The translations under genes and the position numbers were made by a program. Source: Warburgia ugandensis (taxonomy: Eukaryota; Streptophyta; Magnoliopsida; Canellales; Canellaceae). From it: a stretch of DNA of 64,000 bases. The notes beneath the pieces are model-generated. The model was not told where the DNA came from and did not search any database. It saw nothing but the letters and a program-made list of their open reading frames with translations. The first letter of the stretch is position 1; each line of letters starts with the position of its first letter. Shown one piece after another: positions 10,625 to 24,960 of this stretch. The stretch is from positions 74,939,495 through 75,003,494 of the forward strand of contig CP141127.1 of assembly GCA_035236585.1 (NCBI GenBank), given 5' to 3'.

Positions 10625-11930
10625 GGGACCACATATGCCATGTAGGTATAATCCAATTCATTAACTTGGCAGATAATAATAAGCCCAACCTATCGATACT
10701 GATTTTGTGTTGATTAAATACTCCTAGACCATTCATCCCATGGGTCCTATTTAGGGTTTCAGTAGAAAAACATGAACCATTGGTTTTTGGTGAATTATAG
10801 TATGCAAGTTTAATGGTATTCATCTGCACAGATTTTTTATGTAGGACTAAAAAGTGTACTTTTCCTTAACTAAGAAACTGCCTTCCTCGGTGGTCACACT
10901 CTTAATGAAATGTCTATGCTCATCAATTTGGGACCCTTATAATCTTCTTGGCATGATCCTATTTGTTAATCTGGTAAATAATGACAATGCCTATCCATCA
11001 ACATTGATTGTTTCTTAATTTGATTTTCTTAGACCCTTCATCCAAGTAGTCTTATTGAGTGTTTCACTAAGGAAAATGTGAAATAAATATATTGGTGAAT
11101 TAAACCTTGCCGGTTTATTGGCTTGGCAAGGAAGCAATGCCATTTGGGTTAGTTGTTGATGCTTATCATATTTGTTGGTATAGATCCAGTTGTGCTATAA
11201 AAAGGAAACTCTCTAGAATATGGACGAACAATGGAATTCACCAATATTAGAGAGTTCATCATCAATCTTCAAAAATACAGAAAAAAAATGTAGGATAGTT
11301 TGAGAATAATGAAAAGTGGTAACATCATACACAAACGCGGAAAGGCAGAAGGGTATCCAGAAAAGGGAAATTTCTGGGGACGCTATTACAAATAGAGGGT
11401 AATAGAAGGTAGAAAATGACCTTTTTTTATGGGAAATTCTTTCTCAATCTTCTAACTAGGAAAAATAAGATCAAATTAGTGAAAATGATAAGGAGATGGG
11501 CACTTGCTCGCTCAAGCCCCCACCGGATCTCTCCAATTCACAATTAAGAGAGGCTCTTTTGGTACTTTCATGGTAGAGCTTTCAAGCATTCTAATTAAGA
11601 AAAGTGACATCGAATTGGTGAAATGAGATGAGCAAAAGCACTTTTTGGGGCCCGTGTGCACCACATCAACATGATCAGTTCTAATAATCTGACAGATAAT
11701 GACAAGTTCATCCTATTTATACTAATCGAATATCATTAGACCCTTCATCCAAAAAAACGTAAACTATTAATTTTTCTTGAATTGCCGCATTTTCATGAAG
11801 TACCCGTTTGCATGAGCAAAGGCATGTGGGTTAGCTTTTGATACTTGATAATGTTCAAATTTATCAATATATATGGATATGCCCTTAGATTTTTGCATAT
11901 TGGTGCTATAAATATAGTTGTCCCATTATA
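10625..11930 (+). repeat. Diverged repeat family, three units (about 10625, 10928 and 11649)
   Basis: Three blocks begin with GGGACC/GGGCCC, then ATAATGACAA-like sequence, then AGACCCTTCATCCAA-like sequence and a TTGGTGAATT-like segment. The second and third continue alike for about 300 bases, including GGGTTAG and GGTGCTATAAA-like stretches. A shorter duplicate lies just upstream (11430-11500 against 11575-11640). They resemble a decayed tandem array or several insertions of a non-autonomous element. No terminal inverted repeats were identified. Confidence 0.4.
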
Positions 11931-12636
11931 GCAGCTTAAGTTTTTAGTTCAGATGTAAACCAAAATGATTTCACAGCCTTATTGACTGCAAGGTTCTGAG
12001 TTCAAATTTTGAGACTTCTCGTTTAACAAATCCATGTGAAAAAAGTTCAAAAGGGGCTTTAACATGTGAGAGTATATGATAGATATATAACTATAGTTAG
12101 CCAATTTCTATCAGCCCAAACTTTTAGGTCAAATGGTAAACCAACGACTGGTGAGGAAATGCTTGATTAAATAGAATAATGCCTAGGAGTGCAAAAGCTA
12201 GTTCAATTGTTCTTTCTGCTCCAGCGACGCTAGGTAGACATGAACTTTGGGCCTAACATCTCTTCCAAGTGCACCCCATGTGAGGCAGTATATCATTTTC
12301 ACTGGAAAAAGGGATGTTCCATATAGGATATTAACTGGAACATCTGTTTTCTTCAATAATAACAAAGCTATTCCTACGTTAATACATGTATTAACTGTCA
12401 TGAGAATTGTTCGGGACAATCTCGACGTGCACGTGTTGGTGACTTCATACGTGTCCCTTATTTCTAATGATCACTTCATTTTCTCCTCAAAACTGTTCTT
12501 GCCCGTCCATGGATTAGCTCATTGTTCAATCGAATGGTAGGAATCACTTTATCAGTCAAATGTTTTTAGGTCACCTTTATAGAGGCCTACATTAGGTCTG
12601 TCAAGATTGTTACCAATCATGACGGTCAAGTAAAAG
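11931..12636. other. Intergenic, nothing recognised
   Basis: AT-rich sequence with overlapping short frames on both strands (12198-12419, 12247-12540), none with motifs. The plus frame and minus frame cover each other, so both are likely chance. Confidence 0.4.
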
Positions 12637-12715
12637 GGCAGCCCCGGTGCACAAAGTTTCTGCATATGCGGATTTGGGGAAGGGGAGGACCATAAGGGTC
12701 ATCCATTCCTATCTT
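12637..12715 (-). mobile_element. Partial Au-like SINE (3' body)
   Basis: The plus strand reads GGGCAGCCCCGGTGCACAAA, then TGCGGATTTGGGGAAGG, then GGACCATAAGGGTC. This is the reverse complement of the 3' half of the Au-type SINE consensus. The tRNA-like head is absent, so the copy is truncated. It complements the head-only fragment at 10105-10219; the two are separate copies. Confidence 0.6.
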
Positions 12716-12739
12716 TTCTTTCCCCTTAGGATAGAAAAT

Positions 12740-14002
12740 TAGCAAAATAGAAGGTGCACTTAATCTATAAAAGCATCAAGGGATTCCACACATGACAAAG
12801 AGGGGAGTTCCACGCCTCCTTCCTTAAAAAGTGGTGACTCCCACCTTGGATGCTCTTTAGGGTTTCATGTCTTCAAGTTTTGGTGTTCCACACCTCCACC
12901 TTGGTGTTCCAACCTTCCAAGCCTCCTTCAAGTTTTAGCATACTTCCTTTCTCTTGTTTTGCAAGTCTTTTCTAGATTTAATTCCTTTCCATCTTTTCAT
13001 TCCTTGTTATTTTACCTTGTCTTATTGTTTCATGTGTATAGTTCTAGGCTTGTTTTCTATTGTGTTTTGCTTCTAAGTTTGCTCAATCTCTTTGATCCAA
13101 GGCCAACTATCTCTTGTAGTGACAGCCAAGAGATAGTAGCCTTTGAATCATCCTTGTTTTCTTTTCCTTGTTTGATTTGTTTAGCTGCTTCATTTGGATC
13201 TATCCTTGTTACTCTTTTGTTCTTGTTCCATCTCTATCTCATTCTCTATCTTTGATTCTCTTTTGGGGTTCACATGCATTCTAGCTTTGACAATGATTAT
13301 TGGATTACATTAAAAAATATTGAAGATAAGATTTTGGATTAATTTCATGTTGCGCATCCATCTTTCATGTTTCTATGTTTCATGTAATATGCACACTTTT
13401 CATGTACGATTTGCAATTCAATAAATCAATTTGGTTTATGCACAACTTCTCTTTGATTGTTTCCATTGCTTTAAGTACATTGAATCATGCTCATAATGCT
13501 ATTTGAATCATGCGCACCATGCCTATGTTCCATGTGCAATCTTCACTTTCGCTTTCACGCACATCTTTCACATTTCCTTCATGCACAAAGTTCATTCTAA
13601 ATTCCATGCACATCTATCCATGTTTCATGCTTAGTTAATTCTAGTTTCTTTAGTTGAATGATTTCTTTCATTGATTAGTTACATGTTTAGTTCATGTTAG
13701 ATTTCTTTTCTTAAATTTAGTTGCACCTTTATTTAGTTTTAGTTAGTTTTGAAGTTAGTTTTAGAAAGTGTTATTCTTAGAAAGTTTCTTTAGAATAATT
13801 TTCTAATTCCATGCATGTTTCCATTTACATGTTATTTAAATTTCTAGATTAATAAAAAATACTATCTTTCTTGGCTAGGATAGGTAATCTATATAAGTTC
13901 CAACTACATACAAATTTGTGAGATTCCTTGTGGGATCGACCTCACTTGCATATGTTTACTACTTTGATTCATGCACTTGCAAGTAAATTTAAAGCTACAC
14001 CA
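12740..14002 (+). mobile_element. LTR remnant (family W), right-hand part
   Basis: A TATA box (CTATAAAAGC, near 12766) is followed by a leader with repeated phrases (GTTCCACACCTCC, CACCTTGGTGTTCC), a long T-rich stretch and an LTR-end signature near 13926-13982: CTTGTGGGATCGACCTCACT, then two ACTTGCA copies about 40 bases apart. The same signature closes the LTRs of elements X and Y here. The 97-codon hydrophobic frame at 12959-13255 lies inside this untranslated zone and is not believed. The left end was not found. Confidence 0.45.
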
Positions 14003-15189
14003 TGGTTTATCCTATGTTGATAAACTCATGCCACATAGGGTAAAGATCTTAAGATCTAGATATCCAGAGATCAGGCTTGTAGCTTGCTTAGGGGGTTACA
14101 AGGTGTTGGACACCAACCCCACTTGGTTTGAAAACAAATCCCTATTAGATAGTATGGTATGCTTTTCTAGAGTTAAGAAGAAGAAGAAGATGGTTCATTC
14201 AATTATTTCATGCCTCTTATCCTAGAAGGAATATGAGAAATCTTTCACTACCTACTCAAATGATGGACTCAACTTAAAGAATGAGAACATTTTAGTTACA
14301 AAGTCCTATAAGGGATTTTTCCCACTATAGAAACAGAGAAACTTTTGTCATTGGGCTAATGACATGAACTTGTCTAAGATGACTTCAAAATCAAATGAGA
14401 TGATTCCCTATGGGGACTTCTTCCTATAATAACAGTAAGAGAACCCTCTTACATAGGCAATGCAAATGAAGTGTATATCAAAGTAAATGATCCTCTCATG
14501 TTCTATAATGACTCGAACATTTGACAATATTTTTGCACTACTTATACTAAATTGAGAGAGAAATTGATTAATTTGGAAATTTATATAGAATTAACTATAT
14601 TAAATGTTCTATTTTAATTAAAATATGAAAAAAAGGAATTTATGAGAAAAATTAGCACCATTAGATTTTACGCTCAAAATGGAATCCAACGCCTCAAAGA
14701 ACGCTGAAAATGGAGCTTGTATGACCAAGTTATGGATGCTTAAAGATCAAGGGCATTTTCGAAGTTTACCTTTAAAATGAAAACAGGTTGAAAACACAGG
14801 GGGGTCATTTTGATAACAACACTCCTCTTCTTCTCCATCTACCATTTCACCGACTTCTCCTCCAGCTGTTGCGCCTGCACTGCCTTTGCAGTGCTGCGTC
14901 GAAAAAGATGATGGCACCGCCATGGAACAGCACTGCCTTACTCCCTCTATAAATTCCCCCACTCCCCTCTTCCAAAACCAAGTTTTCTCCACTCCAAACG
15001 ATCCCAAAACTAGATCTGGCAACAAGGGTTGCAGCTGCGTTAGAAGCCTCCAATCGGACAGCAAAGAGGGATTCCAGGTACGATTCTCCTCCCCACAATA
15101 CTCTCTTCCCTCTCCCTTTTCCCCTAGATCCCGACCAGATCTAGTAGTTTTCTAGTTGGAAATCGCCGGAGGAAGATAGGTCCAAAACC

Positions 15190-15510
15190 AGACCCATCAT
15201 AGATGACGCAAGGACGCTATGCATGACGCGTGCCCGAGGTACGCTCCTTGGGGTGGTCTTCGTGCGCTCATTGCGTGCGGGCGTGGGTCAGGCTCTATCG
15301 GGATGCACGAGGCGTCCTGGGAGCTGGGGAGCCAAGACACTTCACACTCATGTTGAAGACTCGTATGCGTGACGCCATCCAGGACGCATGCTGTAGCGCC
15401 GCTCGGGTGGGTGCCAGCGTACGATCGCAGTTGGAGCTCAACTGGGACGTGCACGCGTCCTGGGAACCGCAACGCGAGGGCCCTACACAATGATTCTGGT
15501 TTGTTCGTTG
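15190..15510. other. CpG-rich block inside the family Z solo LTR
   Basis: GC and CpG jump here relative to all sequence around it, with recurring GACGC and ACGCGT words (for example 15205-15235, 15365-15390, 15450-15475). Overlapping frames exist on both strands, none recognisable. It may be a CpG-rich leader of this LTR family or a captured host fragment. Confidence 0.45.
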
Positions 15511-16377
15511 ATGCGCGACGTTAAAAATGCAAGTACGGAGACTGTAGGACTCCGATTGACGATCCAAAAGAACTGTTGCATCCATATTGACAACGCAGAC
15601 CTAATGAGACTATAAATTTAGGATTAGATGACTATTTAGTATGACTATGGCCTAAAAACTATAGAGATCTTCTAGATCTACCAGATCAAAGATGATCAAA
15701 GCTCATAGATTGGTCTATTGGATCTATTGGAGGATCAACATGCCTAGATCTACTCTAAATTTCATATATTAACCCTTGAAATATAGATCTGACCATCTAA
15801 GTCAAGTATAAACCTATTCTAAGCATAAGGAAAGGCGATCTAGGAGATCTGACCATCCAATTACACGATTTTGATGACATAAAAGTTAGTAAAGGCAATC
15901 TACCACTCATTATATAATCTCAACATGAGATCTAGCATGGAGATGCACTAAGCAATGATCAAAAACGCAGATCTATCCGTTAATCTAGAAATATAATAGT
16001 GATCTATAAATGGATAGGAAATGATATTTGAATCCTTGTTATCCATTAATATCCGGGGTTTCACAGAAGTGATCCAGGGTCGAGTAGTGAAGAATGCGAT
16101 TCGAGGAACATCGAGGTAGGTAGTCTGCTACTACTACGTTTTCAAATGCATTTCCAAAACTCTAAATGCTTTATTCTTGATGACCGTGATTAGTATGCTT
16201 TTTGAGATATCATCTTCACATAAAGATGTATGCAGGTTTTTACTTATGATCTTGAATGCGATGTTAGCATGAACTGATTTTATGCACTGCTCGCATGGTT
16301 GAAAATAAATGCATAAATTACATAATTTCGATGATTGAGATTTAGGTTCATCTATATGTGCTTTTTGGGCTATTGAG

Positions 16378-16592
16378 CCGGGTGGGCACTATGCTAAGTA
16401 GGTAGATCGCCGAATGAGGCAACCTACGATAGGAACAAACTTTGAGTTCCAAGTGGGCAGATCACCGAATGAGGTAGCCTGTGGTGGGAACAAAACATGG
16501 AATTCCAAATGGGCAGATCATCGGATGAGGAGGACAAAACCCTTGAGTTCCAAGTGGGCAGATCGCCGAATGAGGTAGCCTGCGGAGGAGCA
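16378..16592 (+). repeat. Short tandem repeat in the family Z LTR
   Basis: Four imperfect copies of a unit containing GTGGGCAGATCGCCGAATGA followed by GGTAGCCTGCGG and GGAACAAA; the unit is about 55-70 bases. The first copy reads GTAGGTAGATCGCC and the third lacks part of the unit. A related but much diverged block (GAGCCTGGTGAGCAC) lies at 60770-60960 in the other Z-like LTR. Confidence 0.7.
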
Positions 16593-18494
16593 TAGTTGAC
16601 CCTATGATTTCAGTATTATCCATATGCATATAACATTGAGATGATCATATACGAGTACTTGTGACCAGTTTGTGGGATGTGTTGGCCAAGAGACCCATGT
16701 GCATGATACTAGCATGCGTTGAATGATGACTATTTTAAGAGTTTCATGATTATTATATTTGACTTGTGGAATTGATGTATTTGCTGCAATCTTATCACTT
16801 AGGTCTATTGATTTCTATTTTATGATTTTTTTCATATTTAGAGGACTAGATTTGCATATGGATTTCCATGGTTGAAATTGCATCAATAAGCTTACGTTTT
16901 ATGCGCAAATATGCATGTTTACACAAAAATGAATTACTGATGTTTTACATGGAAAGCTCTTTGAATTTATACATATTGCATGCAATGTTTTCAAAATAGT
17001 AGTATCAGATCACCTACTAAGTATGATGAATACTTACCCAAATATATTATTTTTATAGATTAGCTTCAAAAGGGTTAGAAGAAGCATAAAAAATGTTAGT
17101 GTTACGATTAAGTGAATGAAGAGGAGACAAGTATAAATTGTAAGTATATGACCTACCCATTGGACATGTATCTATAATAACTACAGTTGGACTGTGTGCT
17201 ATGACTGGATAGACCTGGGAAATATTTATGTTTTCTTTGTCTGTCAGAATTTCCTTATTCATCTTAAAAGCAAATGACACTTGGGGGTTTCAAAATGAAT
17301 TTAAAATAAAAGATTTTTTTGCTGCATTGCATAGTTTTTCTAAAAGTGTTTTCAAATAGGGATCGATCCCGCCTTAGGAATTAATTTTGCATTTAAAAAT
17401 GCATGTGAAAACTCGGGTCATCACATGTTCTATGTTGGAGAGATACCTCCAACCATAGGGCTAAGGAGATCTTCCAACTAAGCCATAAGGATCCCTTGAA
17501 AAAGGAAGGATCTTAGCTCCTCTCCTTCCCCTTCCCTTTGCAGGATGTCATAATGTATAGGACGAACTATTTTGTGAAGTAAGAAATCTACTCTAGAAAG
17601 CAACAAATCAAGAAATTAAACTTAAAAGCCTATTTTCTATGCAAAGCTGTTGGACATGAAATTAAGTAATGAAAGGAAATAAATTATACCTGGCTAGGCA
17701 AAGAAATAAAGACTAGAAGACCAATATAGAGAAAGCCCAAGCTCTAGGATATGATCCAAAACACACTCCATATTTAAAATCTTGAATTAGAACTCCCCTT
17801 AGCGTAATGTGCCAAAGTATAGCACTCTTTCACTCCTTAACATGGTTTTCTCATCCTTCTTGGGATGTAAAGACTTGCTGAGATAGAATTTCAAGAGTGA
17901 AGCAACCTTACTAGAAGCATGGCATGCCTCTACCAATATTACTTGTCTTTCTCTTTGAGAGACTACTTTACATATACTTCCAAGGAATAGCTCTAGGCAA
18001 TCCAATTGCAACATCTTCTTCTTTTTTTCTTTTTTACTAGCTATTTGGGTCCTGCAATCACATGACCTTATGTCATGTGATGAGCTGGACTATCCAATTG
18101 CAGAGATACATCATCATAATCATCATCTTATTACCACATGGACACATCATATCTTTGGATGCTTTTGTCATCTTCTAAAAGGGAGCAATATGTAGCAACA
18201 TGCCTACTTCTTAGCTCATGTAGCTGTAACATGGATTATTCCAGAGGGAGATGCCTATCCACATGTCACAACTAGCAGAAGGGTCATGAAAGTGCATGAA
18301 GTATTGTCATGTGGCTGCATGGTCTTTCTCCTTTATTTAATATCTTTCATGCTTTTAATATTGCAAGTCCTTTTGGATAAAACTTATTTTAAAATTCTAA
18401 AAAATATAATGTCTAGGAGTACATGCAGGTTAATATCAAGGAAATTTTATTTAGGTTTATGGTAGTCAAGGTGGAGTCAAAATCTAGTCTTACA

Positions 18495-19400
18495 TATGTC
18501 CCTCTTTAAGTGAGGGCATGGTAATGGACAACGGCTAAAGCTAAACCAGACACATATTTTGTACTCCCTTTAATCACCATTCTTTCTTTCTTATGCTCTT
18601 TCCCTTTCCTTAAATCTTTTGTTGATGTTGAGGGATGCTATAGGTCAATAATTTTTGTAAAGGGTGGTAACACTTGAAGTTTTTGAAACGGATTTGAAGA
18701 TCTTGATTCGTTTTTTAAAACTTTGATTTCTTTGAAAATCTTGATGTCTTTGACTACAGACTTTCTTCGCATTTGGTGGATTCATAGATTGAGAAGGTTG
18801 TTGCCTAGGATGACCTAGTGAAATTTGGACCAGGGATACTTGACAATTTTTGCTTGGGATAACCTAGTGCCTTTGTCCTAAGGATACCCAACAGTTTTTG
18901 CCTAGGATAACTTAGTGCCTTTGGCGTAGGTATACCAAGTGATCTTCTCCTATGAACCTAGTGCCTTTAGCCCATAGATACACAATGATCCTTGCTTGGG
19001 ATAACCTAGTGCCTTTGGCCTAGGGATACCCAGGAAATTTTTCCAGGGTTAACCTAGTTCATTTGCCCTAAGGATGTCAATTTTTGTGATAAAGATCTAC
19101 GTACTTCTTCTTGAACTTGGTACACCATTCTATTTTGGGGATGAAGCTGGGGTAAATGCTCTTTGTAAAGAAGTCTCTATCGAGGAGGTAGTGGAAAGTA
19201 GTATTAGTTCCCATGGTGATATGGGATTTTTATTAGACATATCCTTTACTTGTTTTTTAAGCTTCTCAGCTCACTACAAGTGGTATAGGTCATGCTCATT
19301 AGGTGATCCACAAGTTCTCATGGTTTCTTCCCTTTTTGCTGAGTAAGACTGAGCATGCATATGCTAGGGCTCGTCTCAATTCCACATAGATTAGTTTGAT
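18495..19400 (-). other. Tat internal sequence between 3' LTR and RNase H; integrase not recognisable
   Basis: The polypurine tract is at about 18495-18510. In Tat elements integrase should follow RNase H here, but I see no integrase motif; most of the space is taken by a tandem repeat (18800-19078). A plus-strand frame at 19074-19346 contains a GTPFYFGDEAG-like segment faintly like a gypsy integrase tail but on the wrong strand. I do not rely on it. Confidence 0.4.
18800..19078 (+). repeat. Tandem repeat, six units of about 47-49 bases
   Basis: The unit reads roughly TTGCTTGGGATAACCTAGTG, then CCTTTGGCCTAGGGATACCC and a short AT spacer. Six successive imperfect units are visible. The fourth is shortened and the first and last are the most diverged. 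Confidence 0.85.
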
Positions 19401-19419
19401 CTTTATTCCTTCAGGGGAG

Positions 19420-20200
19420 TTAATCACTGAGGCCAAGGTAGCTACTGCATTTGCAAAATTGTTGTTGGACATCTTGACAAATGTGGATGTGATTTTCTTG
19501 AATTTGGTGATTAAGTGGTTTAAGTATTATCCACAAGGTTTCAATATTTCATCCTTAATTTACTACTCTCCTTATGTCTGGTATATGATGAGCACAAAAT
19601 CCTTGTAGACATTTAATATCTTGATTCTCAAAGATAAAGTGGCTTTTAATTTTGTAATATGTGCTTTATATTTTTCCTCATTGTTGGTGCATTAGAATGT
19701 CCTCTTTATGATGATCAGGATATGATATATTTTTGGAGAGACTAGAACCACTCCTACTCCTTGTCCTTCTTGGTTTGATGCACTATCAAAATACATTTTC
19801 CCATCCTATTAGACTCTGGTGATTGTGAGAATCTTTTCATGTAGAAATTCATCTTCCATTGATGTTGGTGTGAATATTGACTATTTCATAAAATAATCAT
19901 CTATTGCCCTTCCTTTCACATACTTTTGGTTCATGTATTGGAAGTAGAATTCTAATAGAACTAGCATCTAGCAAGAGGTTTTTCCATTGAGTGTAGGCTT
20001 CTCAAATAAGCATTTCAATGGATTCATTCAAGAAATCAACTTCACCTCTTAAGAAATCATATAGTGTCACAATTTGCTAGTGGCCCTATGGCAAGACACA
20101 TTTTCTCCATATCTGGATATCTCTATTCATATTCTAACATCTTCTTGCTGAGATAGTAGCTGATCCTTTCATTTCTCTCAAACTTTTTCTGAACCATTTA
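19420..20200 (-). pseudogene. Tat-lineage RNase H region (decayed polyprotein fragment)
   Basis: On the minus strand the frame at about 19430-19812 shows the archaeal-type RNase H found downstream in Tat elements: MYFDSASNQEGQGVG (first catalytic Asp region), then CTNNEEKYKAH where the family has TNNEAEYEA, and near the end NFANAVATLAS. Between about 19880 and 20195 lies the classical RNase H part with YYLSKKMLEYE. Several stops and at least one frameshift break both parts. This stretch joins, across the element X insertion, to the reverse transcriptase at 33929 onwards, whose coding direction is the same. Confidence 0.7.
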
Positions 20201-23069
<2,869 letters not shown>

Positions 23070-23640
23070 AATATCCCCATACTCACATTTTGCTATTTTT
23101 GAGCAAAGCTATAAAATAAATTTTTTTAAATCATAACCACTTTCACAAGTGCTACCGTTTGCATTTAGCATATGCAAAAGGCCTTTAAACCCCTAGGTTA
23201 ACCTAGTGGATGAGTTATAGTCTCATAAGGGTTTTCATAAATGATATCCCTAAACATTTTTTCAACCACTCATGGAAGTTCCATTATTTTTTCTCAGGGA
23301 AATTTTCTTCCATTCCGTGTTCATTAAATATCTAACTTTGATATGTCAATGAAAATAAACAACAGGTCAAAATCCCACCCTTATGATAAATAAATTCAAT
23401 TAATAATCAAACCTCGGAAAGGATACCAACTAGTAATTTAGAAAAAATTGATAAATACTCTCATGGAAAGGATGCTAACTAGTAAGAATGTTGCACTTTA
23501 CCAAAATCCCTACTTATTCATAACCGTATCCAAGCCATACTACTCCTGAGATCAAGTTAGGTCATTTACTAGGACAAAACATAAGGCTTAGGACCAGGTT
23601 ATCAAAGAAAGTGGTGTAAGGTTAAACAAAATATTTTCAA

Positions 23641-23675
<35 letters not shown>

Positions 23676-24960
23676 GGTCCCCTCTAAAGTATTTACAATC
23701 TTCTTTCACGTAGGAGGGTAAATGTTCTCTTTTCTTTAGCTATCTCTTTTCTTTCTCTTTTCCACCTGACTTTGAATGTAGCCTTTTTCCACTTTTGTGT
23801 TTTTTTTTCTTTGAAGCATTTAAATTTTCACCTCCTTGAACTATATTTCTCATACTAATTCATTAGATATTTTCAAGCATCACTACATATTCCCAAAATA
23901 GACTCGATAATTAATATAACATATGGTTAAAGTATGGTAATGGTAAAGTAGTTCACAATAAAAAAGGCTATAATATAAAGGTTCAAAAAGGCTAAATAGC
24001 AAAAAATAACTTAGGGTAGCTAAAGGCTTTGCTTTAAATAAAGATGGCCTCTATAATTTCTTATATTTCACAAGACATAAATATGTCTAAACTCAAGAAA
24101 AATATAGTATAGTATTTAATATGACTTCTGAATAGTTGACCAAAATAAAGAATAATGAGACCAGCTAGGAATTACTTCTCTATGGAAGAAAAAATATGAA
24201 TTTATGTATAATTTCAAAAATAAAAAATGCTCCATCCTCACGTAGGTTATAAGTTTCTACTAATTTTCATATGGATCTCTAAGTTATACTTACTCTTCAA
24301 CTTTGACTATGTATAAGTAACTGTTGTGCAAATAAGTGCTCTGAGTTCAATTTTTATGAAAAACTTTAGAAAAGGATAACAAAATAGGCTAATTGCATAC
24401 AAATCAATTATAGGCTAAAGTCCAAAGATAACACTAAATTTTTATAAATTCAAATTCCCATCCTCATAAAGGAATTTTCTACAAAATGTAAAGAAAAATC
24501 CAAACTTGTTTCCAAAAAATTTTGCTCAAAAATTGGTATAAACTTATAATGAACACATCAGATTTTTGAAATATTCCACTCCTAGACTTAAATTAAATAT
24601 TGTACTCAATGTTTACAATTAAATACTGTGGACAAATAAAATAATAAGATTGTGAGATGAAGGTAGGAAGAAGTGTACCTGCATGACAATGACGGGGCAT
24701 AGATCTCTTGGATGTGAACATTCTTATGCAAAATAAAGTACATGGATGCTAATACAAATGCTAATATAAGACCTTTGCTATTAGACTCTACTATACCCTA
24801 AACTAACACTAAGCAAGAAGGAATCTTTAGGAGAACTCATTCCATTTCAAGACTTCACAGTAGTCGATATTCTCCACATAGTGATTTGGGGAATCGACAA
24901 TGGAATACCATCTCTGATTACCATGATTCTACGCTTCTTGGGTAGAACATGAGATGAACT
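23070..24960 (-). other. Element X, 3' untranslated internal part
   Basis: Non-coding AT-rich sequence between the polypurine tract and the truncated polyprotein. On the minus strand near 24570-24620 it contains ATTGAGTACAATATTTAATT, a decayed form of the conserved 'ATTGAGGACAATGTTTAGTT' segment that follows integrase in Athila-like elements (compare 36470-36510). An (AT)n run lies at 23643-23672. Confidence 0.5.
23643..23672. repeat. (AT)n microsatellite
   Basis: About 15 AT units without interruption inside the non-coding part of element X. Confidence 0.9.

Larger units (their letters stand above)
14504..17425 (+). mobile_element. Solo LTR, family Z, inserted in the Tat LTR
   Basis: The insertion is bounded by the 5-base duplication TGTTC (14499-14503 and 17426-17430). 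The uninterrupted sequence is seen in the second Tat LTR near 62400, where the two flanks are adjacent. The element starts TATAATGACTCG, apparently from TGTAATGACCCG by G-to-A and C-to-T, and ends GGGTCATCACA. A promoter-like TATAAATT lies at 14948-14955. No internal coding region remains, as expected after recombination between two LTRs. Its length is 2922 bases. Confidence 0.8.
14003..18494 (-). mobile_element. Tat-lineage LTR, left copy (3' LTR), split by a solo LTR
   Basis: This LTR matches 61896-63296 in the same direction along most of its length. The left end is TGGTTTATCC (14003) against TGATTCACCC at 61896. The right end is CTTACA (18494); read on the minus strand the LTR starts TGTAAGAC and is preceded by a polypurine tract, AAAGAGGGACATA. 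Removing the 2.9-kb insertion at 14504-17425 leaves about 1.56 kb, close to the 1.40 kb of the partner. Diagnostic shared stretches include GAAGAAGAAGAAG near 14180/62075 and TTAAACTTAAAAGCCTA near 17615/62595. Confidence 0.75.

Noticed and set aside
12959..13255. Hydrophobic 98-codon frame
   Set aside because: Lies between the TATA box and the end of an LTR remnant and is T-rich throughout; no sign of coding constraint.
14747..15585. Overlapping frames on both strands in the CpG-rich block
   Set aside because: Frames overlap each other on opposite strands and have no recognisable domain; high GC by itself lengthens open frames.
18797..19078. Repeat array considered as a CRISPR-like array
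   Set aside because: Units are contiguous without unique spacers, imperfect, and in a plant retrotransposon.
19074..19346. Plus-strand segment resembling a gypsy integrase tail
   Set aside because: Similarity is limited to about ten residues and the strand is opposite to the surrounding element.
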